From Sequoia sempervirens (lineage: Eukaryota > Streptophyta > Pinopsida > Cupressales > Cupressaceae), in contig VDFB02252616.1 in assembly GCA_007258455.2 (NCBI GenBank), positions 116,886,128 to 116,950,127 on the forward strand: DNA of 64,000 nt. The letters run 5' to 3'. This document shows, in pieces, positions 12,478 through 25,451 of this stretch. A model generated the notes under the pieces. That model was not told where the DNA came from, searched no databases, and saw only the letters and a program-made list of their open reading frames with translations. The position numbers and the translations under genes were made by a program. The number at the start of each line of letters is the position of its first letter. Position 1 is the stretch's first letter.

Positions 12478-12886
12478 TACACGCCAACCACTAAACAACC
12501 ACCTCTACAATTGACTTTTTAATCTTTTATGATCACATGAAACATAAAACACACTAATTTCAAGGTTGTTAACATCACTATTGAAATGTTTTAATTTTTT
12601 GACCTTTCAAACATTAAAAAGTACATCATTAAATTAATTATGTAATGGCATAAAAATTAAAAACATCATGAATTAATTATGTAACCACATAAGTCAAATA
12701 TAATTCTATGAAGAAATTAATATCAAATAGATAATATAATCGCATAACTTATACATTTCAATGTCATTGATTCTTCTTCATCTAACTTCTTTGTCTGTCA
12801 TCCGGATCCAGATTCAACATTGTAAGGATTGGTCATATCATCATCAATAACACAATACCGCCGAGCACGTCATCATCCACACTTTA
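12478..12886. other. AT-rich spacer, no gene seen
   Basis: No coding potential or recognised repeat. It should include the 3' flank of the CACTA transposase, but I found no convincing terminal inverted repeat; the CACTA pentamers near 12487 and 12551 lack a partner. Confidence 0.4.
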
Positions 12887-15800
12887 TCATTCATGAACAT
12901 TAACTCCTACATCATCATGATCTAGTTCCTCCTCTTTGACATCTTCATCAGGGACATCATCAACTAACCGTTGATCTTGATCATCATCTACATCATCTTC
13001 TAGTTCTTCGGTATCTTCTTCTTCCACCGCATTATACTTTACCGGCCTTCCTCTTGGATCATGCCTAACAACAAATGACCAACCTGGTTTACCTGGAACC
13101 TTTGAGTAAAATACCTGCTCACATTGGCTTGGAAGAGCATAGGGCTCATTTCCAGCTCGCTCATTCAACCTTGTATTAACCATGGTAAATCCATTATCAT
13201 GTTCAATAACAGTTCTCTCAGGATCATTTTCATTCAATTGTAGCCTATACCATAGGATGACGAACAAAACTAATTTGAAGGACTTAAAGTCATACTCAAG
13301 TATATCATCCAAACCCATAGTATCAATTCTTCGAGACTTCGATGTATGTCGCCTTCTAGATGAAACATTAGTCATTTGAAAGATCATAAATATACTGTAA
13401 TCACAAGTTTTCTTTCATGTCATCCAACATTTTGATTCAAAATTTATGACCATTGCACCACATAGCCTTGTGGTGTTTCAATTTAATATGTCAAACATGT
13501 AAAAATTATTGCAATATCATCGCTTGATAAACCATATTTACTTTTAATACGCAAAGAAAACACCCCAACATATATATACATCAATATATTTGAAAATAAT
13601 TAAATAATATGGGTGATTAATATATTTATACATACCTATTTATCTCTTAAACCATATGCTAAATCAATTTCCCTTTGTGTAACATTGGAATCTCCATTAC
13701 AATGAGCTTCTTTAACCAATGAAGCCACACCTTCCCATGTCAATGTGCGACCAGATTGTTGAAATCGTTCAATCCATACTGTCATCCAATCAAGATTGTT
13801 GGCGACATACAAATGTAGTGCATCCCACTCTTGACCAACTATATCAAAAAAAAAAAATTCACAAACGACGTATAATTAGTTAAATACCACATTATATGAC
13901 TTTAATTTATAATTGATGTATATTGAAGATTAAAAATTAAATAAGTACAATATACATAAAAACCATATGTAAAATGTATTCCAATTAATCTCCATGACCA
14001 TCTTATAATTACCTCTCACTTCCTCAATCCACCTTTCCCCATCAGGTACTCCCCTTCGAATTTTTTAATGAAGTTGAGATCCCAAATGCGATCTACATGG
14101 ATCTTTGCTACAAACTTAGGAAGATATTCACTAATGTACACCATGGTCTTGTATACCATATATCCCTCCACCATAGAACCCTCAGGATGTGCTCTTTGTC
14201 TAACCAAAGCCTTCAAAAATTTCAAGTGCCTCTCAACCATCCACATTGACCTTGTGTGTACAAGTCCACACAATTCAATCTCCTCAATTTGGTGTATGAG
14301 GTAGTGTTCTTGTGCATTGAAAAATGTTGAAGGCAGACACTTTTGCATTTCACACATTAGACGAGGAATTTTTCTCTTCCAACAATTTATATCTTATTTA
14401 TGGATTTCTTTAGATGATAGCCATCTACAAGTGATTCAAGGTGCAAATATATTAATGAGATTTAACAAAAATATACAGTATATTACATAACAAGTAAAAC
14501 AAATGGCAATTATAAGATGTATACAACAAATCAACAAATCTCGCTTACTTCAATTTCATGTATTTTCCAAGATCATATATATATAACTTGTTTGACATTG
14601 TTGAAAAGTTGTCTAGAGAGATAGAGGTAGAACGATCAAGAACAATTCATAAAATGATATTTTCATTATTTTCCAAAAGTAGTAAACACAATACACCTAA
14701 AAAGTACATGCATTATACAAGTGTATATAATATACTGCATAATACCTAATGAAGGTATGCCAATCATGTGTTTTCATCCGTAACCCAAATTCACCTTTCT
14801 TTGTTATTATATTGTTTATGTTCGCAGCAAATCCTATGGGAAATCAAAATTTTCATATGAATTCTTTTATAGCATTGCTTTGTTGCTCTGTTAATAACCA
14901 AGAAAGGGCACTTATATTAATTTGGTCCCCATCGCTATTTAATTGAATGACATTTTTCATTGCATGATTCACTTCCTGAATGTCACTACAAATTTTGACA
15001 ATTTTTTCTTTGTCATGCTTTCCATCCAATATTTTTCATAACGTTTCTGTTATATTCTTTCTTATATGCATTGTATCAAACAAATGCACAATTTGTAGCT
15101 GCTCATAGTAGGGAAACCTACTAAATTGTCTAGGATAACTTTTCAGTCCCTGTGGAAGCCGACCATTAATGCCTTGACGACCTTCATGAAGCATATAAGT
15201 TAAAAAAATTAACAACGACAATCATTTTCAATTACAACATGAGTAAACACAACACAATATAAAAATATAAATTCAAAATATATCATATATGATAGATAAA
15301 CAATTTGATCTGATGTATAACCTTGAAGATTAATTCTATTATATTCCAACTTCTATAGGCGAGGTGTCATTTTTCGTGGTTTTGATGTAGTCTCCTCTTT
15401 CCCATTGAAAAGATGTTTTTCAGTAGTTCGATACTTATGATTTCTATGGAGGAAGTGCCCATACTCATAAAACACCTGCTTTCCTAAACTTCTTGAATGA
15501 CGAGATTTCATCTTTGGACCACAAATTGGACATGCAAATTTTCCCTTTGTTTGAAGACCTGTAAGATCATATATAATTGGATTAAATATGTCAATTTTTT
15601 TAATTATATATAATGAATAGATTATTTTAAAACATGCATGATATCTACTTCATCAAATTAAATATTGTTAAAGTAAAATTTAACATTATAACATACCAAA
15701 ATGTATAGCCCCCAAGTATCATGAATTGTCCATACAAGCATTGCATGGAATTGAAATTGTCTTTGTCCTATTGGTCTAGAGACGCCATACATGCTGACTT

Positions 15801-17099
15801 ATTCCATAACTTTTAGTAACTCAATAAGAGGCATGATATATACATTCATATCTCTAACATGGTACTTTACCTAGTTGGGATCGAACATAAACATTACATA
15901 ATTATTATAACCATTTTACTGCAATATATATAAATTAATGTAGATGACTATTAAATGAAAAAAATATGTCATTATGCAATAAATAAGACAAATGAGATGC
16001 TACTTGTTAAAGAAAATTGATGTAAAAAAATGCCTAGAACAATCATTGCCAACATTATGTGCTCCCTCTTTATTGACATCCATGGAGGAATGTTATTGTT
16101 GATAACAAAAATAGGCCACACTGAGTAAATAGATCTCAGTTCTCCAAATGGATTGACACCGTCCGCTCCCAATGAAAGCTTGGGATTAAGAGGTTCTTCT
16201 TTAAAGTGTGGTCATTTTTCCTCCATGTCCCTAAATACAGAACCATCCGTAGACATTCGAAGAATCTCCACTTCTATTTTTTGCATGGTAATCCATAAAT
16301 TTCGCTAATATTTCACACCTAAATAATCGTTGCATACGTGGAATAATGAGAATATAATGAAGAACCTTGTGAGGCACCTTTTTGTTAGTTGATTTGTTCA
16401 ATATCTGTTGATATGACATTTTGGGCATTTTGTTGCAAATTCATATTTGTTTATGATATAATATGATCATTGGGGCATGCATATATTGCTTGATTCTCCC
16501 ATTCCAATATCTTTCATAATGCGAGGATAAATCTCAGTATGAGTGAGGTAAAATATTTGATAGTGGTAACAAAAATTCACCAATCAATCTACAACAAAAA
16601 ATAATTTGTTAATATAAAGAATATTAATGGTACATATTTCATCCTGTATTTACTAATGATGAATTAACAACAATTAAAATAGATGAAAAAAGATAGCATA
16701 TATGACATACCCTAACATCCATGAGATTTCTATGTTCGATAAACCATTCATAACCTTCAAGTTCAACAACAACAATATAACAGAGAGAAGAGTTGTTTGG
16801 GAGCCTTCATAAAGGGGCTCGTATGCCTTCTCAAGTACAGGTAAATCACAAACATCATCAAATTCATCTTGATCATCATGATCAGCTCTACCACTAAATG
16901 TGTCATGGATCAACATATATGTACCATCATCTTCAACTGTGTTTTTTGGCGCATGATCATCTTCTTCCATAGAATCATTAACTTCATCTTCGATATTCAC
17001 AGCTCCATGTTCATCCGCTTGCAAAACCACATTCTTCAGACCGTGAAAATCCATATCATGTGCCCTAGGGTGCCCCACCTTTATAATAATGATAGACAC
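12887..17099 (-). pseudogene. CACTA (En/Spm) TNP2-like transposase, decayed
   Basis: A transposase gene of the CACTA superfamily in several exon-like blocks on the minus strand. The N-terminal part ends in LNLKVMNGLSNIEISWML (16674-17099) after an Asp/Glu-rich stretch. A tnp2 (Transposase_21) region follows with GADGVNPFGELRSIYSVWP (about 16100-16172) and a CPIC pair after GLQTKGKFA (15521-15532), then YEYGHFLHRNHKYR (about 15420-15470). A DUF4218-like block has LCGLVHTRSMWMVERHLKFL with EGSMVEGY (14016-14357). A DUF4216-like block has EPYALPSQCEQVFYSKVPG (about 13090-13145) followed by an acidic C-terminal tail (12887-13387). Frames are broken by stops and probable introns, so it is unlikely to be active. 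In cells this protein binds element ends and excises them. Confidence 0.85.
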
Positions 17100-17125
17100 A
17101 AATAAACCATGATCATGATCAAGTG

Positions 17126-17127
<2 letters not shown>

Positions 17128-17165
<38 letters not shown>
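17128..17165. repeat. (AT)n microsatellite
   Basis: An uninterrupted AT dinucleotide run of about 38 bp, directly upstream (minus sense) of the transposase N-terminal block. Confidence 0.95.
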
Positions 17166-17172
<7 letters not shown>

Positions 17173-17909
17173 AATGATATAAACATTTACAAATTCAATT
17201 AATATAAACACATATAATGAACAAATTACCAATGGATGATAATCATGCCCCCTTCAATGTGACCATGTTGCCTACAATGTTTCTCAGCTGTTGTGATTAA
17301 AATTCATCTCATCTTTAAGCCCTTGCAATTATTTTAAGAACAATAACATTTGCCATCACCCTTTCTTTTCAATCTAGCCCACAATCTATCAAGTGTCTCT
17401 TCATTTTGTTCTAAACTAATATTATCTTACATAATTTTTCTTTACCAAGCTTGACTATTTAGATCTTCAAAAAATATCAAACTCACACTCCCATAATTTT
17501 TATTCATAGACAGGTAACAAAATCTAATAATTCTGATATTTTACAACAACAAAATTTGGCATGCAACCACCCCTGCAAAAGAGAAGATAGTCTGAAGTTA
17601 ATGACCCCAAAAAACACTTTAAAATGCTAATTCCAAAACTTATTAAATTTTGATTTTACTATGATTTCCAACCATTAGACTCCTAAAATCAGAATATTGA
17701 ACTTGATCACAAACTTCCTACAACGATGGAGGTAGTGAGTTAGTAAGAGCAAGTGACCCATTCCTAAGGAGCAACAAGTCGGAATCATCATTGCTAATGT
17801 CAATATAGATTTATCCTTTTAGTTAAAGATGCAATGTGTCACTTCTTATGACTATCTTATCCCTAGGGCCCTCAACATTGAGAGAGCCCTAATCGCACAA
17901 GGAAACACA
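17166..17909. other. Unassigned spacer between CACTA transposase and the CACTA terminus
   Basis: AT-rich, no frame longer than about 60 codons, no repeat partner in the window. It should contain the 5' end of the minus-strand CACTA element, but no TAGTG end matching the terminus at 17910 was found. Confidence 0.4.
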
Positions 17910-18120
17910 CACTAGTAGAATTTGGAAAATAAATGACTAGGTGACTAAAAATTTTAGTCACAACAACTAAAAATGACTAAATTCTGCTCATTTTTTACAC
18001 AACTTAGCTATAAATGAGTAAATAAATTACTATTTTGGTCATTGATTAAAAATTATTTAGTCACACAAATAAAAATGACTAAATAGTTAGTCATTTAGTT
18101 AGTCAGAATCCATTTGAATA
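17910..18120 (+). repeat. CACTA-type transposon terminus with subterminal repeats
   Basis: The segment starts CACTAGTAGAATTTGG, the usual form of a plant CACTA terminal inverted repeat, and is followed by a dense set of TGACTAAA/TTTAGTCA motifs in both orientations (about 17934-18110), which is how CACTA subterminal regions look. It faces right, away from the transposase at 12.9-17.1 kb, so it marks a different element that extends into 18.1 kb and beyond. I found no opposite end. Confidence 0.65.
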
Positions 18121-18171
18121 AATCATTTAAGGAATCAAGAATATAGCCTACTAAAACACTCTAAAACTTTA

Positions 18172-18315
18172 ATAAGCATACCCTAAAACTTTTGTCAAAA
18201 TCTTATTTTCAGGCATAGCCCACCAGAATGGAGTTTTCATTTTAATAAGCATACTCTAAAACCTTCATCAAAACATTATTTTCAAGCATAGACCACCAAA
18301 ATGGAGAAGTGTTTC
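18172..18315 (+). repeat. Two-copy tandem repeat, 72-bp period
   Basis: AATAAGCATACCCTAAAAC at 18172 recurs as AATAAGCATACTCTAAAAC at 18244, and the match continues through CAT AG(C/A)CCACCA(G/A)AATGGAG. It lies just upstream of the captured exon's start codon. Confidence 0.7.
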
Positions 18316-18323
18316 AGTAAAGA

Positions 18324-18329
18324 ATGACA
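18324..18329 (+). pseudogene. Start codon fragment of DFR/ANR-like exon, left of copia-2
   Basis: The ATG-ACA immediately left of copia-2 is in frame with GAG-AAC-GGT that resumes at 25452 once the element and one target copy are removed. These two codons would begin the reductase-like exon annotated at 25452-25563. The first bases also form one copy of the target duplication (TGACA, 18325-18329). Confidence 0.5.
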
Positions 18330-19825
18330 TGTAAGGAAAGCTAAGGTGTGGAAACAACTCTCCTAATGTCAAAACCTCAGGGAAGAATGCAGAGATACCT
18401 TTTAAATTTTACAATTACAATCCAATTAAGATGCATTTGAAAGAGATAACAGAAACAGAGAATTAAACATACACATATGAACACCAGATTTATGTTGGAA
18501 AACTCTTACGGGAGAAAAACCCACCACACCAAGAAAAACCCCTTTGTATTATAGTAATGAAATTACATACAGAGTACGGGCTTGACTCTCTGATGTCAAA
18601 TTACAACAACTTTCACAATGACCAACCTTGTATAGAACATTCACGTTACAATGCTCTCGGAATAAAATTCATACACTGATCACTCATCGAACCGTTCACA
18701 ACACTGCTCATCCAACTTTTGATCGAACCATCCAACAATCCAACCGAACATCATCTACAACTACAGAGTATATCTATGTCATCCTTGTCTATTGAACTTC
18801 CTCACAGAACTGCCACAACATACTAACTTCCAATGGTTCCCATTCAGCTTCTCTGATTGGTCGAAGACTCACCACATAGGATAGTCATCACTCAGTCAAA
18901 GGCGTTCACAATGTATCCGCATGTCGGTGAGACACTAACCGTGTCTCCCCGATGCCACAAGACTTGACTATCGATATCTCCAAGAGTCATCACTATCGGC
19001 AAGAGGTTACACTGAGTTCAGAGAGTTGTCGCTCATACTTTTCCTTGTCGCCAAGACCTCATACCGATGATCATCACTTGTATCGCTATTCAGCAAGACC
19101 ATCGTCATTCGATGAGACATCATACCGAAGTTCCAAAGTCACATAGACATTAGCATTTCCATCGGCAAGACTATCGTCATTCGCCAAGAGATCACACCGA
19201 GCCTTCAAGTCATACCGAAAAGAACACTCATTGGCAAGACTTAGGCTATTGCTGAGACTTTACTCTGAATGTTCACACCTTTCGTCGAAGACTTCAATCG
19301 CTAGGAGTTTCACCAAAGACACCCAATAATAAACATACAGTGTAGGAAAGACTTACCGCTATCGCTAGGAGGTTACACCGATGTTCATTCCCATCGGCGA
19401 GAGAACCAACCGTCAGAAAGACTTCTTATCGAGGCTTTCATGTTACCCCAATGAGCATCGGTGAAAAAAACATATGTTGCCAAGAGTTCATAGAGAAGCC
19501 TTTGTGTTACCCCAAAGACTTCAAGTGAATACTTATCAGTGAGACTTTCCATATCGATAAGACTTCATACCGAACCTCCAAGTCTCTCCCCAACCATCAG
19601 CTAGACACCAACCTGTCGGCCAGAGATCTCCACTCGACAGAGGGTTACAGCGAATGCCATAAGTCACAGCGATAACACTAGTCGGCAAGATAGCAGCATT
19701 GTCTCGGTGACATGAACAATCAATAAGATTACTAAACTGCCAATCAGCCAAACAATAGTAAAGTCACACCGACTTTTCTCTTTCAGAGGTTTCAGCTTGT
19801 GGGATTGAGATACATTATTCCAACA
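18330..19825 (-). repeat. 3' LTR of copia-2
   Basis: Starts TGTAAGG and ends CCAACA on plus; the other copy is at 23954-25446. The middle (about 18920-19700) is filled with short degenerate repeats built on CGGCAAGAC and CATACCGA. It abuts a minus-strand polypurine tract at its inner edge. Confidence 0.93.
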
Positions 19826-19838
19826 ATCTCCCACTTGA
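19826..19838 (-). other. Polypurine tract of copia-2
   Basis: On the minus strand AAGTGGGAGAT directly precedes the 3' LTR start TGTTGG. This is the common plus-strand primer form in plant copia elements. Confidence 0.8.
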
Positions 19839-19874
19839 TGAAGATCACATAGGCACCTCCAGAGCACAACAAAA

Positions 19875-22800
19875 CTACTGAAAATCATGGGCACTAAGGC
19901 CCATCGAACTGGCACACCACCTAAACTTATTTTTGCTCACTGACTTCGTCAATGCATCTATAACATTCTCTAGAGTATCAACTTTTTCCAAAATGACCTT
20001 TCCATCCTCCACCATATCTCATACAAAATGGTATTGTACATCTATATGTTTCATCCTGGCATGGAAAGTAGGATTCTTTGCCAGAAAAATTGCACTCTGA
20101 CTGTCACAGAAAATAATTATTTGCCCTGCATCAAAACCAATGTTAGAACACAAACTTTTTAACCAAACTAATTATTTACAAGCATGTGTAGCTTCCATGT
20201 ATTCAGCCTTTGTAGTGGACAAAGTGACTACAACCTACCACTTACTCATCCAATTCACTACACCACCATTCATCATGAAAATGTATCCACCAGTGGACCT
20301 CCTGCTGTCAATGTCCCCTGCCCAGTCAGAATCCACATAACCTTGAATGTTGAGAGTCTTCTATGATTCAACCAAGTTCCCATGATAACACAAAGAATAT
20401 TCTAAAGTGCCCTTCAAATATTTGAATACTCTCTTCACAGCATCCAAATGTGTCCTTGCAGGATTAGCCATAAACTAACTAAGTACTCCCACTACTTGGG
20501 AAATGTTTGGCCTTGTACAGACCATTGCATACATAATATTTCCAACCGCACTAGCATAGGGTACACTGGTCATGTCCTCCATCTCAGTAGGAGATTTTGG
20601 ATAGTCTTCAACATATAGCTTCGTTCCCTACAAGACTGGAACAACTAGCTGCTTGCAATCATTCATGCAAAATATCTCTAGAACAGTCCTGATATACTTA
20701 CTCTGACTGAGCCAAAGTTTTCTACTATTCCTGTCCTTGGTTATTTCCATCCCCAAAATATACCTTGCTATGCCAAGATCTTTCATTTCAAACTTAGCAG
20801 ACAACTGAGACTTAAGATCAGAAATCATCAACTTACTATTGCCTATGAACAACATATCATCAACATAGAGAGCAATAATAAGCACTCGATCACTTTCAGC
20901 TTTATAATACACACAATGATTAGATTTTGATCTTAGAAATCCCAAAGATAATACAAAAGTATCAAACTTCTGGTACCACATTCTCGGAGACTGCTTTAAC
21001 CCATACATAGACTTTTTCAACTTGCAAACTAGTTTTTCTTTACCTTTCTCCACAAAGTGCTCAGGCTGGGACATATAGATTTCTTCTTCAAGATCACCAT
21101 GAAGAAATGTGTCTTCACATCCATCTGTTCGATCTCTAAGTCATACACTGTTGCAAGTGACAAAAGAAATCTGATAGATGTCAGCTTAGCTACAAGAGAA
21201 AAGATTTCCCCATAATCAATTCCCTCTACCTGGGAATAACCCTTCGCAACCAACCTCGCCTTGTACTTTTCAACACTGTCATCTACACCTATTTTCTTCT
21301 TAAATACCCATTTGCATCCCATAGCTTTTTTGCCCTCAGGCAAGGGCATCAAACTCCAGGTATCATTCTTTTCTAATGATGCAATTTCTTCATTCATGGC
21401 TTCCAACCAAGAGTTTGAATCAAACATTTTAAATGCCTCTTTCACAGTCCTAGGCTCATCAGTGCTAGAAATCAAAGCATAGGCACAAGTAGAATCTATC
21501 AAAGAGAACCCATACCTATCAGGTTGCTTTCTTTCATGAGTTGACCTCCTCACTTGCTGAGGCTGAGGTTGTTCTTCTTCTTTTGAACTTTTAAAACTGC
21601 TTGAGTTCTCCTCGGTTTCAGGTACATTTTGAATTTTCAATTCCTCTTTCTCTGGTGTCGGAGGAATTACAACTACATCCTTCTTGTTTTCAGACTTTGT
21701 CTCTGACTGCAAATCCAAGGTAGAAGGCTTCAGCTCACAAAAGATAACACTTCTGTTATACAAAAACTTCTCCATATAAGGATTCCAAAGCTTGTATCCT
21801 TTTATGCCAGCACTATAACCAATAAAAATACATTTGACAACCTTGTTGTCCAATTTAGATCTTTTCTCATACGGCACATATGCATATGCCTCTAGTCAAA
21901 AACATGAATGTGTCTTAGAGAGGGCTTCTTACCAGACCATGCTTCCAAAGTTATTTTCTCAACAAGAGTAGAATTTGGAGAACGATTTATCAAGTAACAT
22001 GCAGTAGCAACAGCCTCAACCCAGAACTTCTCCTCCAATCCAGCACTGTCCTATTGAACCTTTCTACAACTCCATTTTGCTGTGGAGTATAAGGTGTAGT
22101 CTTATGTCTTTTAATCCCATGGTCTTTACAGTACCTCTCGAATTCATGAGAACAAAATTCACCACCATTATCAGTCCTTAAACATTTTTTTTTCTTCCAT
22201 TCTGATTTTCTACAAGGTTCTTAAATTCCTTAAACCGATTGAACACTTCTGATTTGCTTTTCAAAAAATAGACAAATTCTCTTCTTGAATAATCATCAAT
22301 AAACAATACATAGTACCTTGACTTGGACAAAGAAGGAACATTCATTGGACCAAATACATTAGAATGAATATAATCTAGTAAACCATAAGATTTATGAGGA
22401 CTGGAATAAAAAGAAACACGGTGTTGTTTTCCATATATACAATGTTCACAGAATTTAAATTCAAGGTTACAATCATCAAGCCCCTCAACCAGGTTTTTAA
22501 ACCTTTCTCTCCAATGTGGCATAGCCTATGATTCCAGAGCATAATCTTTTCTGTTTGAAGTTTAACTTCCATAGAGTTTACACAATTAGGAACATTTCCC
22601 TCTTTTCCTCCATGAGTAGCTTTCTATGACTTTATAGAGACACTGTTGCATTGAACAACATGTGCATCCAACTTATACAAGGCACCAATACGAGCACCCC
22701 TTGCTAGCACCATTGAGCCTCTAGTCATCTTGCAGCCATTTCTAAAGAATGTGACTTGCACTCTAATATCATTTAGCTTACTGACAAACAACAGATTTTG

Positions 22801-23838
22801 AGCCAGACCTAGTATATGAATCACATCCTTGATTCCCTTCACTCTTCCATCAGGGAATTGGATTCTGACTCTTCCACGGCCAACAATCTCCAAAGATGAA
22901 TCACTTTCCAAGTACACCTTTCCACCATCGTATTCTTCATACTTCATAAACCAATCTCTATGAGATGTCATGTGGAAAGATGCTCCAGAATCAATCAGCC
23001 AGACATCATCTGATGCTTGTGTAGCCAAGGCTGCAATGAAGGCATCTGCATCACTCTGAGAAGAATCATTGTCGTAAGAATTCTTCTTCTTCTTCTTTTT
23101 CTCCTCTTTGCAATCCTTTCGAACATGACCAGGTTGCCCACAATTCCAGCATCTCACCTTGGACTTCTTGTCAGGAGACTTTGATCTCCCTTCTGATTTG
23201 GATCTAGATTTCTTGTCCTTCTTGCCTTTTTCTTTCAATCTTCCTCTAACAATAAGGGCCTCCTTCGCCATCTCAGAAGATTTTCTTCTCATTTCTTCTA
23301 ATAACAAAGAAGCAACAACATCTTCCATCTTGAAATTGGATGTTGTACTCCCAATAGCCATCACTAGGTGATCCCAAGAGTCTGGCAAAGAACACAATAA
23401 AAGCATACAGCGATCCTCTTCATCAATCTTCACACCAACAAATGTTAACTGTGCAATCAGCATGTTGAATGTATTCAAATGATTAGCTACAGACCCTCCT
23501 TCTTGCATTCTCAAAGTGTACAACTTCTTCCTCAGGAACAGTTTATTCACCAAGGACTTCCCCTAATAAATAGATGCCAGTCTCTTCCACAAGGAAGATG
23601 CAGTCTTCTCTTCATGCACATTCAGAAGAATGAAGTCTACCAAATAGAGCCTTATCAGCCCCTTAGACTTTCTATCTGCAAGGTCTCAATCTTCTTGCTT
23701 CATGCCTGTAGGTTTCGTTCCAGACATAGCAAGCCACAGATCATGATCCACTAACAGATCTTCCATTTTGAGTTTCCACAACTCAAAATTGCTACCATTG
23801 AATTTCTCTATTTCAATCTTTCCTAACGTGGTAGCCAT
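19875..23838 (-). pseudogene. Copia-2 Gag-Pol polyprotein, broken
   Basis: The frame would start at 23838 (MATTLGKIEIEKFNG) and end at the stop 19875-19877 after SSMGLSAHDFQ, about 1320 codons, the normal copia length. In order: Gag with LVNKLFLRKKLYTLRMQEGG (about 23490-23550); CCHC zinc knuckle CWNCGQPGHVRKDC (23110-23151) in a Lys/Ser-rich stretch; protease with LIDSGASFHM (about 22975-23000); GAG-pre-integrase WNHRLCHIGEKGL (about 22500-22545); integrase core with VLFIDDYSR (about 22280-22310); RT with ALYVDDMLFIG (20853-20867 core); RNase H ending in DALTKSVS. Early stops near 23690 and 23563 and frameshifts near 22620, 22500 and 21880 disable it. Confidence 0.92.
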
Positions 23839-23938
23839 CTCAATCTGTAATTCGAATTAACAAACTTCTACAAGACTCCCACTGAACAAAATTGACACAA
23901 AAAACCCAATGTACCCACAAGGATAACACAACTAGCAA

Positions 23939-23951
23939 GGCTCTGATACCA
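23939..23951 (-). other. Primer binding site of copia-2
   Basis: Minus-strand TGGTATCAGAGCC, an exact match to the common initiator tRNA-Met PBS, 2 bp from the inner end of the 5' LTR. Confidence 0.92.
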
Positions 23952-23953
23952 CT

Positions 23954-25446
23954 TGTAAGGAAAGCTAAGGTGTGGAAACAACTCTCCTAGCGTCAAAACC
24001 TCAGGGAAGAATGCAGAGATACTTTTTAAATTTTACAATTACAGTCCAATTAAGATGCACTTGAAAGAGATAACATAAACAGAGAATTAAACATACACAT
24101 ATGAACACCATATTTAAGTGGGAAAACCCTTATGGGAGAAAAACCACCACACCAAGAAAACCCCTTTGTATTACAGTAATGAAATTACATACAGAGTATG
24201 GGCTTGACTCTCTGATGTCAAATTACAGCAACTTTCACAATGACCAACCTTGTACAGAACATTCACGTTACAATGCTCTCAAAATCGAATTCATACACTG
24301 ATCACTCGTCGAACCATTCACAACACTATTCATCCAACTATTGATTGAACCATCCAACAATCCAACCAAACATCATCTACAACTACAGAGTATATCCATG
24401 TCGTCCCTATCTGTTGAACTTCCTCACAAAACTGCCACAATAGACTAACTTCCAATGGTTCCCATTCAGCTTCTCTGATTGGTCGAAGACTCACCACGTA
24501 GGATAGTCATCACTCGGTCAAAGGCGTTCACAATGTATTTGCATGTCGGTGAGACACTAACCGTGTCTCCCCGATGCCACAAGACCTGACTGTCGATATC
24601 GCCAAGAGTCATCACTATTGGCAAGAGGTTACACTGAGTTCAGAAAGTTGTCACTCAGACTTTTCCTTGTCACCAAGACCTCATACCGATGATCATCACT
24701 TGTATCGCTATTCAGAAAGACCATCGTCAATCGATGAGACATCATACCAAAGTTCCAAAGTCACATAGACATTAGCATTTCCATCGGCAAGACTATCATC
24801 ATTCGCCAAGTGATCACACCGAGCCTTCAAGTCATACTGAAAATAACACTCATCGGCAAGACTTAGGCTATCGCTAAGACATTACTCCAAATGTTCACAC
24901 CTTTCGCTGAAGACTTCAATCACTAGGAGTTTCACCAAAGACACTTGATAACAAACATACAGTGTTGGCAAGACTTACCTCTATCGCCAGGAGGTTACAC
25001 TGATGTTCATTCCCATCGGCGAGAGAACCAACCGTCGGCAAGACTTCTTACCGAAGCTTCCACATTACCCCGATGAGCATTGATGAGACAAACATATGTT
25101 GCCAAGAGTTCATAGTGAAGCCTTCGTGTTACCCCGAAGACTCCAAGTGAATACTTATGGTGAGACTTTCCATATCAATAAGACTTCATACCGAACGTCC
25201 AAGTCTCTCCCCGACCATCAACTAGACACCAACCCGTCGGCTAGAGATCTCCACTCGAAAGAGGGTTACAGCGAACACCATAAGTCACACTGATAACACC
25301 AGTCAGCAAGACAGCAGCATTGTCTCGACGACATGAACAATCAATAAGATTACTAAACTGCCAGTCGGCCAGACAACAGTAAAGTCACACCAACTTTGCT
25401 CTTTCAGAGGTTTTAGCCTGTGGGATTGAGACACATTATTCCAACA
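23954..25446 (-). repeat. 5' LTR of copia-2
   Basis: Partner of the copy at 18330-19825, with the same TGTAAGG...CCAACA ends. On the minus strand it would carry the element's promoter; I see no confident TATA box. The same CGGCAAGAC-type internal repeats occupy about 24540-25320. Confidence 0.93.
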
Positions 25447-25451
25447 TGATA

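Larger units (their letters stand above)
18330..25446 (-). mobile_element. Copia-2: complete but mutated Ty1/copia retrotransposon
   Basis: A 7.1-kb element with two LTRs of 1496 and 1493 bp, PBS next to the right LTR and a polypurine tract next to the left LTR, so it is transcribed from the minus strand. The flanks are TGACA and TGATA, a 5-bp target duplication with one transition. LTR copies differ at roughly one base in twenty over the first 300 bp compared by eye, so it is old. It split a reductase-like exon at its start codon. Confidence 0.93.

Noticed and set aside
12484..12560. CACTA pentamers as the left end of the CACTA transposon
   Set aside because: The following bases do not match the terminus at 17910 and no inverted partner was found; the pentamer is common by chance.
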